The translations under genes and the position numbers were made by a program. This document shows positions 27,365-36,903 of a DNA stretch of 64,000 nt, one piece after another; within the stretch, counting starts at the first letter, position 1; each line of letters opens with the position of its first letter. The notes beneath the pieces were generated by a model. The model saw nothing but the letters and a program-made list of their open reading frames with translations, ran no database searches and had not been told where the DNA came from. Location: NCBI GenBank assembly GCA_003551665.1, contig PUNE01000013.1, forward strand, positions 62,001 through 126,000, given 5' to 3'. This DNA is from Halobacteroidaceae bacterium. GTDB taxonomy: Bacteria; Bacillota; Halanaerobiia; B1SED10-174.

Positions 27365-27850
27365 TTAAAATACTGAACGAAACCTCCGGAAAAAGGAATC
27401 ATTGCCGTAATAAATCCTGCCGTCGGCATTTATTTCAAGGAGGTTTTTTCCCATGTATTCCTTTATTGTGGAGCGATCATTGGCAAAAACAACATTCCCG
27501 CGACTTTCAATTTTTACCGTGGGGTTTCCTTCAATGAATCGATCAAACCCGATAAAAACATCGCCACGTCGGGCCTTTATCTCGACCCTTGAATTTCCGG
27601 TAATTTGTTCTCTAAAACGGAGATAAATATCACCCCGCTCAGATTGGATATTGACCCTGGAGTTACCGGTAATATGTCCCTGGAAATCGAGGTTTATATC
27701 TCCTTCTTCTACAAAATTAAAGGTTTCATTGCCACCAATATTTCCTATTTGTTCCGCTTCCCCTGGAACATCAAAAGAAGGCGTAAACTGGACCGTCCCA
27801 AACCCAAAGACAAGGAGCAAAATTACCACAATAAAAATAAGTTCTTCCAA
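27365..27850 (-). CDS. Membrane-anchored protein with about 23-residue beta repeats
   Basis: 161 residues, no family recognised. An N-terminal hydrophobic helix (LIFIVVILLLVFGFG) is followed by three near-equal units of 22-23 residues beginning GDINLDF, GDIYLRF and GDVFIGF, two of them containing ITGNSRV-I. Two weaker units follow (GNVVFA, GRIYYG). The alternating pattern suggests a small right-handed beta-solenoid outside the membrane, similar in style to bactofilin or DUF4097-like adhesin folds, but I cannot place it. It lies between the Lon-like gene and nth on the same strand. Confidence 0.65.
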   Translation of the reverse strand: MEELIFIVVILLLVFGFGTVQFTPSFDVPGEAEQIGNIGGNETFNFVEEGDINLDFQGHITGNSRVNIQSERGDIYLRFREQITGNSRVEIKARRGDVFIGFDRFIEGNPTVKIESRGNVVFANDRSTIKEYMGKNLLEINADGRIYYGNDSFFRRFRSVF

Positions 27851-27942
27851 AAAGTTTTCCTCCTCTCTTTTGAACAGTCAGCGGGTAATAGTTTTAATCC
27901 AGATTTAAAGGCTGCGGGGGGAAAATATCCCCCGCAGTAACT

Positions 27943-30357
27943 TTAATCATCATTTTCATCTTCTTCTTTACTTCCTTTTTCTCCTTCTTTTTCATGATAG
28001 CGGGCCATTTCTGCAAGGCGTTGTTCCACGAGTTGATTTATACTGCCCTGAGGATAAGTTCCCTCTTTGGTTACTTCTCCGGCTTTTTCCCCGGTCAAAA
28101 GTTCAATGCCCTCGTCAACAGTTTTAATTGCATATATCTTGAACCTGTCTTCCTGTAGAGCAGTCTTTACTTCTTCGGAAAGAAGGAGGTTGTTCAGATT
28201 GGATTCGGGAATAACAACAGCAGCTCCTTCTTTTATTCCCCTGACCTTGGTGGCCTTGAAAAAACCTTCTACCTTTTCAGTAATTCCACCTACCGGCTGA
28301 ATTTCACCCTTCTGGTTTACTGAACCGGTTACGGCAAAATTTTGTTTTATGGGAATTCGGGAGAGACTGGAAAGAAGGGCAAATAATTCGGCTGCGGAAG
28401 CACTATCTCCTTCAATTCCCGAATACATCTGTTCAAATGTAAGGCTTGCAGAAAGGGAGAGAGGATTCTTCTGGGCGTATTTGTAACCCAGGAAACCGCT
28501 GAGGATCAAAACTCCCTTGCTGTGGATGCGCCCGCTCATCTTAACTTCCCGCTCAATATTTACAATTCCAGACTTTCCGAGGAAAGTATTGGCGGTAATC
28601 TTAACCGGGTGGCCAAACTGGTAATCACCCATATTGCTGACCGAAAGCCCGTTGATCTGTCCAACCTTTTCCTCTGCAAAATCAAAAAGCAGGGTCCCCT
28701 CTTCTATCATTGTATGCAACTTGGATTCCACCCTGTTAAAACGGTAGGTCCTCTCCTGAATTGCTTTCTGGACATCTTCGCTCCCCACAAGTTCTTTGCC
28801 TGCCTGCTTGGCATAGGCTTCTGCTTCATAAATTATTTCAACCAGTTCATTGAAGCGAGTTGACAGCCTCGCATAATGGCTTGCAATTCGGGAACTATAT
28901 TCAGCGATGGAAATAACTCCCTCCCGATCAAAGTGGAGTAAATCTTCCTGGTGGCAATGGGTAGCAATAAATGAAGCAAGTTTGTTTACATTTTCCTGAT
29001 CGGCATCCATTTCAATATCAAAGTCGGCCTTAATTTTAAAAAGTTTGGCAAAGTCTTCATCGTAATGATAGAGAATATTGTAATAAAGGGGGCTTCCTAT
29101 CAGGATAACCTTGACATTGAGAGGAATGGGTTCGGGTTTGAGGGCAGCAACTGTCATAAAACCCAGGTGTTCTCCTATATTTTCAATAATAACTTTTTCA
29201 TTTTTCAAGGATCTTTTTAAAGCATCCCAGGCCTGGTAATGGCTTAAAATATCCCTGGCCTGAATTATTAAATATCCCCCGTTGGCCTGGTGGAGACTCC
29301 CAGGTTTTAACAGGGTAAATTCAGTTTCCATTGCTCCCATCCTGTTGCGGTATTCAGTTTTACCGGTCAGGTTGGTATAGGTGGGATTGCTTTCCTGAAT
29401 AACCGGAGCCCCTTCAGTATCGTGATTATCGATAAAAAGGTTTACCCTGTATTTCCGGCGGGGATCCTCCTGCCGCCTGGTTAAAAAGGGGATCTGGGGC
29501 TCTTCTTCCTCAGTTTCCTTGAACTCGTTGATGTTTTCAATAATATCCTCCCGGACTTCTTTGAGGTACTGGATAACCTTGTCATACTGGGGGTATTCTT
29601 CTTTCAATTCATTGATAGGATCATCAACTGCCATCCGGGCAATATTTTTGTCCAGGTCTTCCATTGCTTTCTTGGCTTCCCTGTCAATCTGCCGAACCTG
29701 CCGCATGGCATCGGCAACCTCCTGCTGTACTTCCTGGGAAATCTGGGACAATCTGTCCCTTTCTTCCTTGCTCAGGCTGTCAAAATCCTCCTGCTTCATG
29801 GGCTGGCCATCCTTTTCAGGGATGGTAAAAATTCCCGTGCTTTTTCTCTGGATTATAAAACCTTTTTCCCGGGCAGACTGGTCCAGGTCGCTCATTACTT
29901 CCTGTTGTTTATCCTTATATTTTTTTAATAGTTCACTTCGCTGACGCTCATAATCCTCACCTTCAAAAGTCTTTTTTATTTCTGCCTGGACTTCTTCAAT
30001 TAACTGGTCCATTTTTTTGCAGAAGTTTCTCCCTTCACCTGCAGCCAGGTTGATTGCCGTAGGCTGGTCGGAAGCCTGAAAGTTGTGGACATATATCCAG
30101 TCATCAGGTCTTTCTTCTTTTTTTGCCTTCCTGTCGGTATAGTTCCTTATGTAGGTTATTTTTCCCGTTCCCGGCGGACCGGCCACAAATACATTGTAGC
30201 CTTGCTTTTTTACAGAAAGCCCGAATTCAACAGCTTTTACTGCCCTGCTCTGCCCGATTATTTCCTGGAGGGGTGTTATTTCCCGGGTTGAACTGAAGGA
30301 TGCTAACACCCTGTCAAATTTGCTATCCAAATCTGAATATTTAACCTTTTTGGCCAT
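27943..30357 (-). CDS. Lon-related ATP-dependent protease (AAA_32 type)
   Basis: 804 residues. The N-terminal AAA part has a Walker A-like GPPGTGKI near residue 60, and a coiled-coil insert covers about 130-270 (rich in E, K, R and Q). A second AAA segment follows (NGGYLIIQARDILSH), and the C-terminal Lon protease domain starts at about 560. Its catalytic Ser is in EGDSASAAEL and its Lys in GGITEKVEGF. These LonB/LonC-like cytoplasmic proteases are common in Bacillota and Proteobacteria with unclear substrates. The Walker A residue after GK is Ile rather than Ser/Thr, which is odd. RBS AGGAGG precedes the ATG. Confidence 0.9.
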   Translation of the reverse strand: MAKKVKYSDLDSKFDRVLASFSSTREITPLQEIIGQSRAVKAVEFGLSVKKQGYNVFVAGPPGTGKITYIRNYTDRKAKKEERPDDWIYVHNFQASDQPTAINLAAGEGRNFCKKMDQLIEEVQAEIKKTFEGEDYERQRSELLKKYKDKQQEVMSDLDQSAREKGFIIQRKSTGIFTIPEKDGQPMKQEDFDSLSKEERDRLSQISQEVQQEVADAMRQVRQIDREAKKAMEDLDKNIARMAVDDPINELKEEYPQYDKVIQYLKEVREDIIENINEFKETEEEEPQIPFLTRRQEDPRRKYRVNLFIDNHDTEGAPVIQESNPTYTNLTGKTEYRNRMGAMETEFTLLKPGSLHQANGGYLIIQARDILSHYQAWDALKRSLKNEKVIIENIGEHLGFMTVAALKPEPIPLNVKVILIGSPLYYNILYHYDEDFAKLFKIKADFDIEMDADQENVNKLASFIATHCHQEDLLHFDREGVISIAEYSSRIASHYARLSTRFNELVEIIYEAEAYAKQAGKELVGSEDVQKAIQERTYRFNRVESKLHTMIEEGTLLFDFAEEKVGQINGLSVSNMGDYQFGHPVKITANTFLGKSGIVNIEREVKMSGRIHSKGVLILSGFLGYKYAQKNPLSLSASLTFEQMYSGIEGDSASAAELFALLSSLSRIPIKQNFAVTGSVNQKGEIQPVGGITEKVEGFFKATKVRGIKEGAAVVIPESNLNNLLLSEEVKTALQEDRFKIYAIKTVDEGIELLTGEKAGEVTKEGTYPQGSINQLVEQRLAEMARYHEKEGEKGSKEEDENDD

Positions 30358-30372
30358 GGGATAATCCTCCTT

Positions 30373-31434
30373 TCAAACTAAAAACCTGTTTTTCAAGAAC
30401 CGATTAACTTCTTCCGAAGCAAATTCTAAATCCTCTCCGGATATTTCCAGATCAAAGCGGGGAAATTTTCTCAAATACCCGGAGTAAAGGGGATCATAAT
30501 AATCCCGCAAAAGAACCAAAATAAATGTGTAAATATCTTTTTCAGCCAGGGCTTTCTCTAACCTTAAAAAGACCTTTTTCCCGGCTTTTTCCTTTACCCT
30601 TTTTTCAATATTCTGTAAACATTTTCGCGCCTGAACCCACAATTCCTTTTCTTTGAGGCCAGAAGAATATTCTTCCCTGATGTACCGGGCCCTTTTTTCC
30701 AGGGGAGTATCAATTAATATATTTACTCCCTCCTCTCTGTTTTTCCCCAGCAGAAAGTCGGGAAGGTAAACATTACCGAGGCGCTTGGATTCGCCTTCAA
30801 TAACCAGGAAAGGAAAGTCCCCCAGTTGATCCAGTTCTTTCCAGAGCAACCCATCAAATATTTTCTGTCCTACCTTGTTTTTAATCCCCAGATGCCCGAA
30901 AACAGAACCACGGTGCCCGGCCATTTTTTCCAGGTCAAGAACCGGTAGCTTTTTATCAGCAAGGTTTTTTAAAATCAGTGTTTTTCCTGCCCCGGTCATT
31001 CCGTGTAGGGTTACCAGTGGTGAAGAAAGCTCGTAATTTTCCAAAAAGTCAAGAACAAATCTTCGAAATTCCCGGTAACCACCCTTAAGCCTATAGGTTT
31101 CTATATTGAGCAACTCACTCACCTGCTGGATGGCCTGGCTTCGCAACCCTCCTCGCCAGCAGTATAGCACGACCGGTTGATTTTTCCCCACCAGGTTGAT
31201 TTTCTCTATTATTTCCGGGAGTTTGGGGGCGACCATTCGGAGACCTGTTTCCCTGGCCCGGGCAGGAGAAAGGTTTTTGTATTCCCATCCCAGCCGTCCC
31301 CTTTCTTCATCAGAAAAGAGGGGAATGTTAATTGCACCGGGGATCCCTCCCCCCGAAAATTCTCCCGGGGTCCGCAGGTCAATAAAAACCGGGTTAACTA
31401 GATTTCTGGTTTCCTCAAAAGAAATTACTTCCAT
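30373..31434 (-). CDS. mnmH: tRNA 2-selenouridine synthase
   Basis: 353 residues. A rhodanese domain at 1-125 has the catalytic Cys in YCWRGGLRSQ (C92), the hallmark of MnmH/SelU. It is followed by a P-loop domain with GMTGAGKT (145-152). It converts 2-thiouridine at tRNA position 34 to 2-selenouridine through a geranylated intermediate, using selenophosphate. This implies a selD gene elsewhere in the genome. It overlaps the M16 gene by 10 bases and precedes the Lon-like gene by 15. Confidence 0.92.
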   Translation of the reverse strand: MEVISFEETRNLVNPVFIDLRTPGEFSGGGIPGAINIPLFSDEERGRLGWEYKNLSPARARETGLRMVAPKLPEIIEKINLVGKNQPVVLYCWRGGLRSQAIQQVSELLNIETYRLKGGYREFRRFVLDFLENYELSSPLVTLHGMTGAGKTLILKNLADKKLPVLDLEKMAGHRGSVFGHLGIKNKVGQKIFDGLLWKELDQLGDFPFLVIEGESKRLGNVYLPDFLLGKNREEGVNILIDTPLEKRARYIREEYSSGLKEKELWVQARKCLQNIEKRVKEKAGKKVFLRLEKALAEKDIYTFILVLLRDYYDPLYSGYLRKFPRFDLEISGEDLEFASEEVNRFLKNRFLV

Positions 31435-32714
31435 TGTTTGGGCTCCACAATGGAAAGACTAAGGTTACTAAAATCAAGCTGTTCCTGCAGCAAACTTTCC
31501 AACTGGGAAAAGTTGACCCTTTCCAGTGCAGAAAAGTGGTCGACCAGTTCCAGGCCCCGCCGATAATCTTTTACGAACTGCCCGGCAAGAACCTCCAGAG
31601 AATTCAAACCGGCCACAAATCCACCCCAGATCTTTTTTTTGGCCCTTTCCAGGTCCTGGGGCTGGATACCATCATTTTTTGCCTGTTTAATTATTTCTCT
31701 GACCCTTTCCACGAGTTTTTCGGGATGGTTTGTTCCTCCCCCCAGGACAAAATGTCCGAAGCTCTCCTCGCCGGAAAAACCGGCGGAAAAACCATCATCA
31801 ATCAGTCCTTCGTCGTAAAGGTCATAAAAAGCGGGGGACCCTGTTCCAAAAAGAATATCTGATAAAAGGGCAAAGGCCAGGTCTCTTTCCAGTAGTTTAA
31901 TCCCCTGCTCTGGTTGGTCATTAATTTTAAAACCCATCTGTAAAATGGGCTGTCCGATACTGAATTTTTCCCTGGTTTCTTTTTTCTTTATTCCTCGAGG
32001 CTCTTCTAACCCGGTAAACCTGAACCTTGGGGGCCTGGAAAACTTTTTGCCTGCCTGGTTTTCTTCAATAACCTGGGTTATTCTTTCTTCCTGGAAATCA
32101 CCTATAACTGCTAAAAGAAGGCTCTCAGGGTGATAAAAAGTCTGGTGGCAGAAATTCAAAATTTCTGCATCTATTTTTTCCACACTCTGAGGGGTTCCGG
32201 CAATATCATTACGAATAGGGTGCTGGAAATAAAGGTTCTGGAGCAAATTATGAAAAACTCTCCAGCCTGGATGATCTTTGTACATGGAAATCTCTTGCAG
32301 GATTACCTTCTTTTCTTTCTGAATTGATTCTGGACTCAGGTACAGATTCTGAACAAAATCGAGCAACAGTTCCAGGCACGAGGAAAAGTTTTCTGTGGTT
32401 GAAAAAAGGTAGCTGGTCCCTACAAATCCGGTATAGGCATTGCAGGAAGCACCCAGGGAAGCAAAATAATCAAAAACATTTCCACCTTCTTTATCTGCAA
32501 AAAGCTTGTGCTCAAGAAAATGGGCAGTTCCCTCAGGAATGCTGTATTCACTTCCCCCAATTTCCACACCGGTGTGAATAGACCCAAGGGGGGATCCCAG
32601 GAGTGCATATTTTTTCTGATAGCCGGGAATATCCCACAACGCAGCAGTTAAACCCGAATTGAATGTTTTAATTTCAGGAGTTTCCTTAAGCAGAGTTTCT
32701 TTCAGGCCGGCCAT
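31425..32714 (-). CDS. ymfH: M16 family peptidase, YmfH-like, active-site motif intact
   Basis: 429 residues with the inverted zinc motif in GTAHFLEHKLF (HxxEH) near residue 62, followed by GNVFDYFASLGASCNAYT. It is the catalytic-looking member of a YmfF/YmfH-type pair, which in Bacillus is linked with the modification of elongation factor P by 5-aminopentanol and in other systems with peptide processing. The start codon immediately follows the ymfF stop. The pair probably works as a heterodimer. Confidence 0.85.
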   Translation of the reverse strand: MAGLKETLLKETPEIKTFNSGLTAALWDIPGYQKKYALLGSPLGSIHTGVEIGGSEYSIPEGTAHFLEHKLFADKEGGNVFDYFASLGASCNAYTGFVGTSYLFSTTENFSSCLELLLDFVQNLYLSPESIQKEKKVILQEISMYKDHPGWRVFHNLLQNLYFQHPIRNDIAGTPQSVEKIDAEILNFCHQTFYHPESLLLAVIGDFQEERITQVIEENQAGKKFSRPPRFRFTGLEEPRGIKKKETREKFSIGQPILQMGFKINDQPEQGIKLLERDLAFALLSDILFGTGSPAFYDLYDEGLIDDGFSAGFSGEESFGHFVLGGGTNHPEKLVERVREIIKQAKNDGIQPQDLERAKKKIWGGFVAGLNSLEVLAGQFVKDYRRGLELVDHFSALERVNFSQLESLLQEQLDFSNLSLSIVEPKQWK

Positions 32715-34001
32715 TTAGTTCCCCTCCTCTTCAGGTTTGAGGAAATAAATTGTGTCTCTTTTGATTCTGCCTAAAACCCTTGCAACATCTTCGGAACTAA
32801 CCTGATTTATTTTTTCCATTAGCTCCCGGCGAGATTGACCGAAGGAATTAATTGCATTAACGATTTCTATACCCATCAACTGAAATGGATTATCCTCACT
32901 TATCTTTAGCTGACTGCATAGAGCCTTTTGGGTAAAGTTAATTTCCTGTTCATTAACCTCGTTCCTGACAATTTTTTGCCACTCTTTTTCAATAATATCA
33001 ATTGTTTCCTCAAACTTTTCTGCATCAATTCCCGCGGAAACAGTTAGCAAACCCTTGGTCGATTCCAGTCGGGAAAAAATATAATAGGCAAGCCCGTGTT
33101 CTTCCCTTATTGTCCTAAATAACCTTGAGTGAGGGAAAGAACCAAGGAGACCGTTGGCCACAAGGAGTGAAGGAAAATCAAGGTCTCGACGGTTAATTCC
33201 AGTTCGATAACCAATATTAAGCTTGCCCTGGGAAATAGTATCTTTTTCCACGACAACTTTTTCCGGTCTGGAGGGGATTATTACCCCGTTGGTCCTGACC
33301 TCGAAAACCCCCTCGCGGGAAGGAAAGGAGTTATTTACCCATTCCTTAACCTGTTTAAGGGGAATGTTCCCCACAAAAAAGATAAAAATGGGAGTTTGGG
33401 AGCTGATTTTCCGGTGGTGTTCAAAAAGCTCTTCTGGCGTTATCTTCCTGATCTGTTCAGGGTCTCCATAACGGAAAACAGAAAATGGCTCCCCCTGGCA
33501 CATTTCCTGAAAACACCTTTCCAGGGCATATTCCATTTTATTGTTTTTCAGATTAATAATTTCTTCTTCCAGGGTCCGTTTTTCTCCCTCGACATAACTT
33601 TTCCGAAAACCTCCATTTTCCAGGAGAGGCTTAAATTGAACACCGCTCAAAATTTCTAGAACATCGGGAAAAATATCCCGGGTTTCGGGAAGAAAATCGC
33701 TGTTTACTGTCTCCAGAGAGAAATCAATTAACTGCCACTCCCCCTTTTTCCGGACGTCAACAGACAGGTCCGTCCCAAATAATTCCTCCAGCCGCCTTAT
33801 CAGGTCGATACTCTCAGGAAAGTCAGCAGAACCCCGGTAAAGGACAAAGGGAAGAAGGGCATTGGCTGAAGCCTTTTCTCTGTCCAGAGGAAGAGGTAGA
33901 ATGCATTTTAAGGAGTTGGTTTTAAATTTTTTGGTTTCCTGGTGAAAAAGCCATATCCCCTTTTCAGGAAGGAAATGGCGGGAAAAATTAAAACTGCTCA
34001 T
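32715..34001 (-). CDS. ymfF: M16 family protein, YmfF-like, lacking the zinc motif
   Basis: 428 residues of M16 fold (ADFPESIDLIRRLEELFGTDLS at the place of the HxxEH strand). No HxxEH is present, as expected for the non-catalytic partner YmfF. The C-terminal half keeps FPHSRLFRTIREEHGLAYYI, the usual substrate-binding block with conserved Arg/Tyr. The ATG overlaps the UPF0182 stop by 14 bases, with GAGGAGG upstream. Confidence 0.85.
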   Translation of the reverse strand: MSSFNFSRHFLPEKGIWLFHQETKKFKTNSLKCILPLPLDREKASANALLPFVLYRGSADFPESIDLIRRLEELFGTDLSVDVRKKGEWQLIDFSLETVNSDFLPETRDIFPDVLEILSGVQFKPLLENGGFRKSYVEGEKRTLEEEIINLKNNKMEYALERCFQEMCQGEPFSVFRYGDPEQIRKITPEELFEHHRKISSQTPIFIFFVGNIPLKQVKEWVNNSFPSREGVFEVRTNGVIIPSRPEKVVVEKDTISQGKLNIGYRTGINRRDLDFPSLLVANGLLGSFPHSRLFRTIREEHGLAYYIFSRLESTKGLLTVSAGIDAEKFEETIDIIEKEWQKIVRNEVNEQEINFTQKALCSQLKISEDNPFQLMGIEIVNAINSFGQSRRELMEKINQVSSEDVARVLGRIKRDTIYFLKPEEEGN

Positions 34002-36849
34002 CCAAACCTTCCTCCTCTATTAGTATAGCCATTTCCTCAAGGATTTCTCTGAGGATTTCCTGCTGAGAACCATAGGTTGCCCAGTCTCCTTCTTTCAGAG
34101 CTTCCTGGGCCCGGTCATAGGCCTGTTGGGCTCTGCTTATCAGGTCGTTCAGGTCACCATTTTCAGTTACAGGAAATACAGGTGGTTCCTCCTCCGAAGG
34201 GATTTCCTCTTCCAGAGGGAGTTCCTCCTCCAGAATCAATTCTTCCTCTTCTTCCAGAAGAAGTTCTTCCTCAGGCAGGATATCTTCATCAATCAGCCCT
34301 TCTAACTCTTCGGGAATCTTTTCTCCCAATAGAGCTTCCAGGGCCATTTCAATATTTGGTTCCATAACAACTCTTTCTCCTGTTGCCATGATTATCCTGC
34401 GCAGCTGGGGAATTTCTGCCTGTTCGGACTGCAAGAAAAGAGGTTCCACATAGAGAACAGTATCTCCTATGGGTAAAACCAGTAGGTTGCCTCGAATAAC
34501 CCGGGAGCCGTGCTGATCCCAGAGAGAAATTAACCGGGAAATTTCGTCACTCTGGTCAATCTGGGCTTCAATCTGCATGGGACCAAAAACCAGTCGATCC
34601 TTGGGGAAATTGTACTGGATTATTTCTCCGTAGTTTTCGGGATCGCATTTGGCAGCAAGCCAGGACACCATATTGTTCCTCCCGATGGGCGTAAAGGGAG
34701 TCATCAGGATAAAATTGAGCTCCTCCTCTCCCGGCAATTCCATCAGAGTGTAGTAAGGTGTCATATTAATCGTTGATCCTCCGTACCTTTCCTGGGGAAG
34801 TTCCCATTGATCCTCGCGATTATAAAATACGCGGGGGTCGCGCATGTGATATGTGGTCAGCATTCTGCTTTGAATGGAAAAAATATCCTCCGGATAGCGG
34901 AAGTGTTTTTCCAGTCCTTCGGGGAAATCTTCAATGGATTTAAACATATCGGGGAAAATCTTCTGATAGGTCTGGATTATGGGGTCTTCCTCGTCAACAA
35001 CGTAGAAATCCACGCTTCCATGGTAGGCATCAATAACAATTTTGACAGAGTTTCGAATATAGTTAATTCCCTCCCGGGAAACCTCTGAGTAGGGGAAAAG
35101 GTCAGTTACAGTATAGGCGTCCTGAATCCAGACAATTCTCCCATTATGAATTACCGTATAGGGATCTGCATCATAGGCCAGAAATGGTGCGATCTTTCTG
35201 ATTCTTTCGTGAATGGAACGATCAAACATAAGCCGGCTTTCTGGGTTAATATCTCCTGCAAGGAGAATCTGGAAACTGTTGAAACGCAGAGCAAAAAGAA
35301 GTCGCCGCAGGGTGTTCTGGATAGGGATCCCCCCATCGCCTGAATAATCATAATAGATATTTTCATCGCCGCTGGGAAAGTGAAATTCCTGGCTGGCATT
35401 TTTAGCAACCACGAAATCATTTTCCATTTCGCCAAAGTAAATCGAGGGGTTATCAAGGGGGATATCATCGGGATAAATCGGTGGAATATCCCTCATAATA
35501 AGGTCGGGAAAGCCTTCCGGGGTAGCAGTATTTACAGGGCTCATTGCCATTCCAAAGCCATGAGTATACCGGAGAGCCTGGTTAACCCAGGTTTTGGCCC
35601 TTTCAGGTAGGAGGTTCTGGTCCAATTCCCGCGGGGCAAGCATTACTTGCCGTAACTCCCCGTCAATTTCGTAACGATCAATATCAATCCTGTTAAAAAC
35701 GTAATAGGGGCGTCTTTCCTCCAATTGGCGATAAGTTTGCAAAATTGGACGCCAGTCCCAGATCCGGAGGTTTTCAATTGTACCTGAATGTTCTTCAATA
35801 ATATCCCAGTTCAGTTCACCAGTAAAGGGATGAGCTCTTTCTTCTATCTGGTGAAGGTTAAAGCCAAAATTGGTGAATTCTATATTATTGGCGATATATT
35901 GTTCTTCACGAGCAAATTCATTGGGTTCAACCCTGAACCTCTGAATAACATTGGGATAAACGGTAGTCAAAGCAAAGGCCACAACAAGCCATCCAACAAT
36001 GAGGTATAAAACAGGTTTTTTAGAGCGAAGGAAAATGGAAAAAATAGTTACAAGGCCAATAATTACCAGTGCTATGCTCAAAATATTAAATACCGGAATT
36101 CGAACAGTGGCATCGACATAACCAGGTCCGAAAACAACTCCTTCACGGGAAAACATAAGTCGGTAAATATCAAGGCGATAACCCCAGGCCCTCCAGAACA
36201 TCAATAAGCCCGCCAGGACCATTAAATGTTTTTGAGCCAGTGGGGGAATTTTATAAGACCGAAGGGATGGCCGGGTGAGGAGAAAATAGCCGGCGGCTGC
36301 AATAACCAGCGTGACTACAAGTAATATTAAACCGGATTCAAAAACAAACCGGAGAAATGGTAATTCAAAAACGTAAAAGCCCACATCCATGCCTAAAATA
36401 GGGTCGACCATACCAAAATCCGTTCCATTAAGGAAAAATAGAAATTGCCGCCATGCCTCGGGATTGGCAACACTAAATATAACTGCAAGAAGCAGGGAAA
36501 TACCTCCCAAGAGCAGGTTGGCTCTCCTGCCAGGGAGGTTTTCCAAAAACGATAGGTCGGTTTCCTGTCCCCCAATATTAATAATATTGGAAGAGGTCTG
36601 TTGAAGAAAACGCTGGAATATTACTTTTTTCAAAACCATAAAATTAACCAGGAAAAAGAGGAAGAAAATTACAATTTGAACTCCCCTTAACCCCCAGTTT
36701 GTCCCAAGCATCTTAAAAAAGGTATTCAGGTAGCCAACTTCCTGAAACCAGAGGATATCAACATAAAAATTGACAATAATGCTGGAAAACAAAAACAGTA
36801 AAACCAGCAACCCCAGAATAATCCACCTCAGTTTTAATTTCTTGGCCAT
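33988..36849 (-). CDS. UPF0182 family large membrane protein
   Basis: 953 residues. About seven transmembrane helices occupy residues 1-300 (LGLLVLLFLFSSIIVNFYVDILWF first). A large extracytoplasmic domain then carries family landmarks such as GFGMAMSPVN, PSIYFGE, MTPYYTLMELPGEEE and MTPFTPIGRNNMVSWLAA. The last 100 residues begin with a strongly acidic stretch (EEELLLEEEEELILEEEL) and end in a helical segment. No function is established for UPF0182. The acidic tail length looks variable in the family. It starts the run UPF0182-ymfF-ymfH-mnmH-Lon-like. Confidence 0.92.
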   Translation of the reverse strand: MAKKLKLRWIILGLLVLLFLFSSIIVNFYVDILWFQEVGYLNTFFKMLGTNWGLRGVQIVIFFLFFLVNFMVLKKVIFQRFLQQTSSNIINIGGQETDLSFLENLPGRRANLLLGGISLLLAVIFSVANPEAWRQFLFFLNGTDFGMVDPILGMDVGFYVFELPFLRFVFESGLILLVVTLVIAAAGYFLLTRPSLRSYKIPPLAQKHLMVLAGLLMFWRAWGYRLDIYRLMFSREGVVFGPGYVDATVRIPVFNILSIALVIIGLVTIFSIFLRSKKPVLYLIVGWLVVAFALTTVYPNVIQRFRVEPNEFAREEQYIANNIEFTNFGFNLHQIEERAHPFTGELNWDIIEEHSGTIENLRIWDWRPILQTYRQLEERRPYYVFNRIDIDRYEIDGELRQVMLAPRELDQNLLPERAKTWVNQALRYTHGFGMAMSPVNTATPEGFPDLIMRDIPPIYPDDIPLDNPSIYFGEMENDFVVAKNASQEFHFPSGDENIYYDYSGDGGIPIQNTLRRLLFALRFNSFQILLAGDINPESRLMFDRSIHERIRKIAPFLAYDADPYTVIHNGRIVWIQDAYTVTDLFPYSEVSREGINYIRNSVKIVIDAYHGSVDFYVVDEEDPIIQTYQKIFPDMFKSIEDFPEGLEKHFRYPEDIFSIQSRMLTTYHMRDPRVFYNREDQWELPQERYGGSTINMTPYYTLMELPGEEELNFILMTPFTPIGRNNMVSWLAAKCDPENYGEIIQYNFPKDRLVFGPMQIEAQIDQSDEISRLISLWDQHGSRVIRGNLLVLPIGDTVLYVEPLFLQSEQAEIPQLRRIIMATGERVVMEPNIEMALEALLGEKIPEELEGLIDEDILPEEELLLEEEEELILEEELPLEEEIPSEEEPPVFPVTENGDLNDLISRAQQAYDRAQEALKEGDWATYGSQQEILREILEEMAILIEEEGLDEQF

Positions 36850-36880
36850 TTTATTCCCTCCACTCCTAAAAGTTCAAGCA

Positions 36881-36903
36881 TAAAAAAAGGCCCTAGGGCC
36901 TTT
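36881..36903 (-). terminator. Intrinsic terminator of the RadC-like gene
   Basis: The palindrome AAAGGCCC-TA-GGGCCTTT overlaps the stop codon of the RadC-like gene. On the minus strand it runs into TTTTTTA. It separates that gene from UPF0182. Confidence 0.75.
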
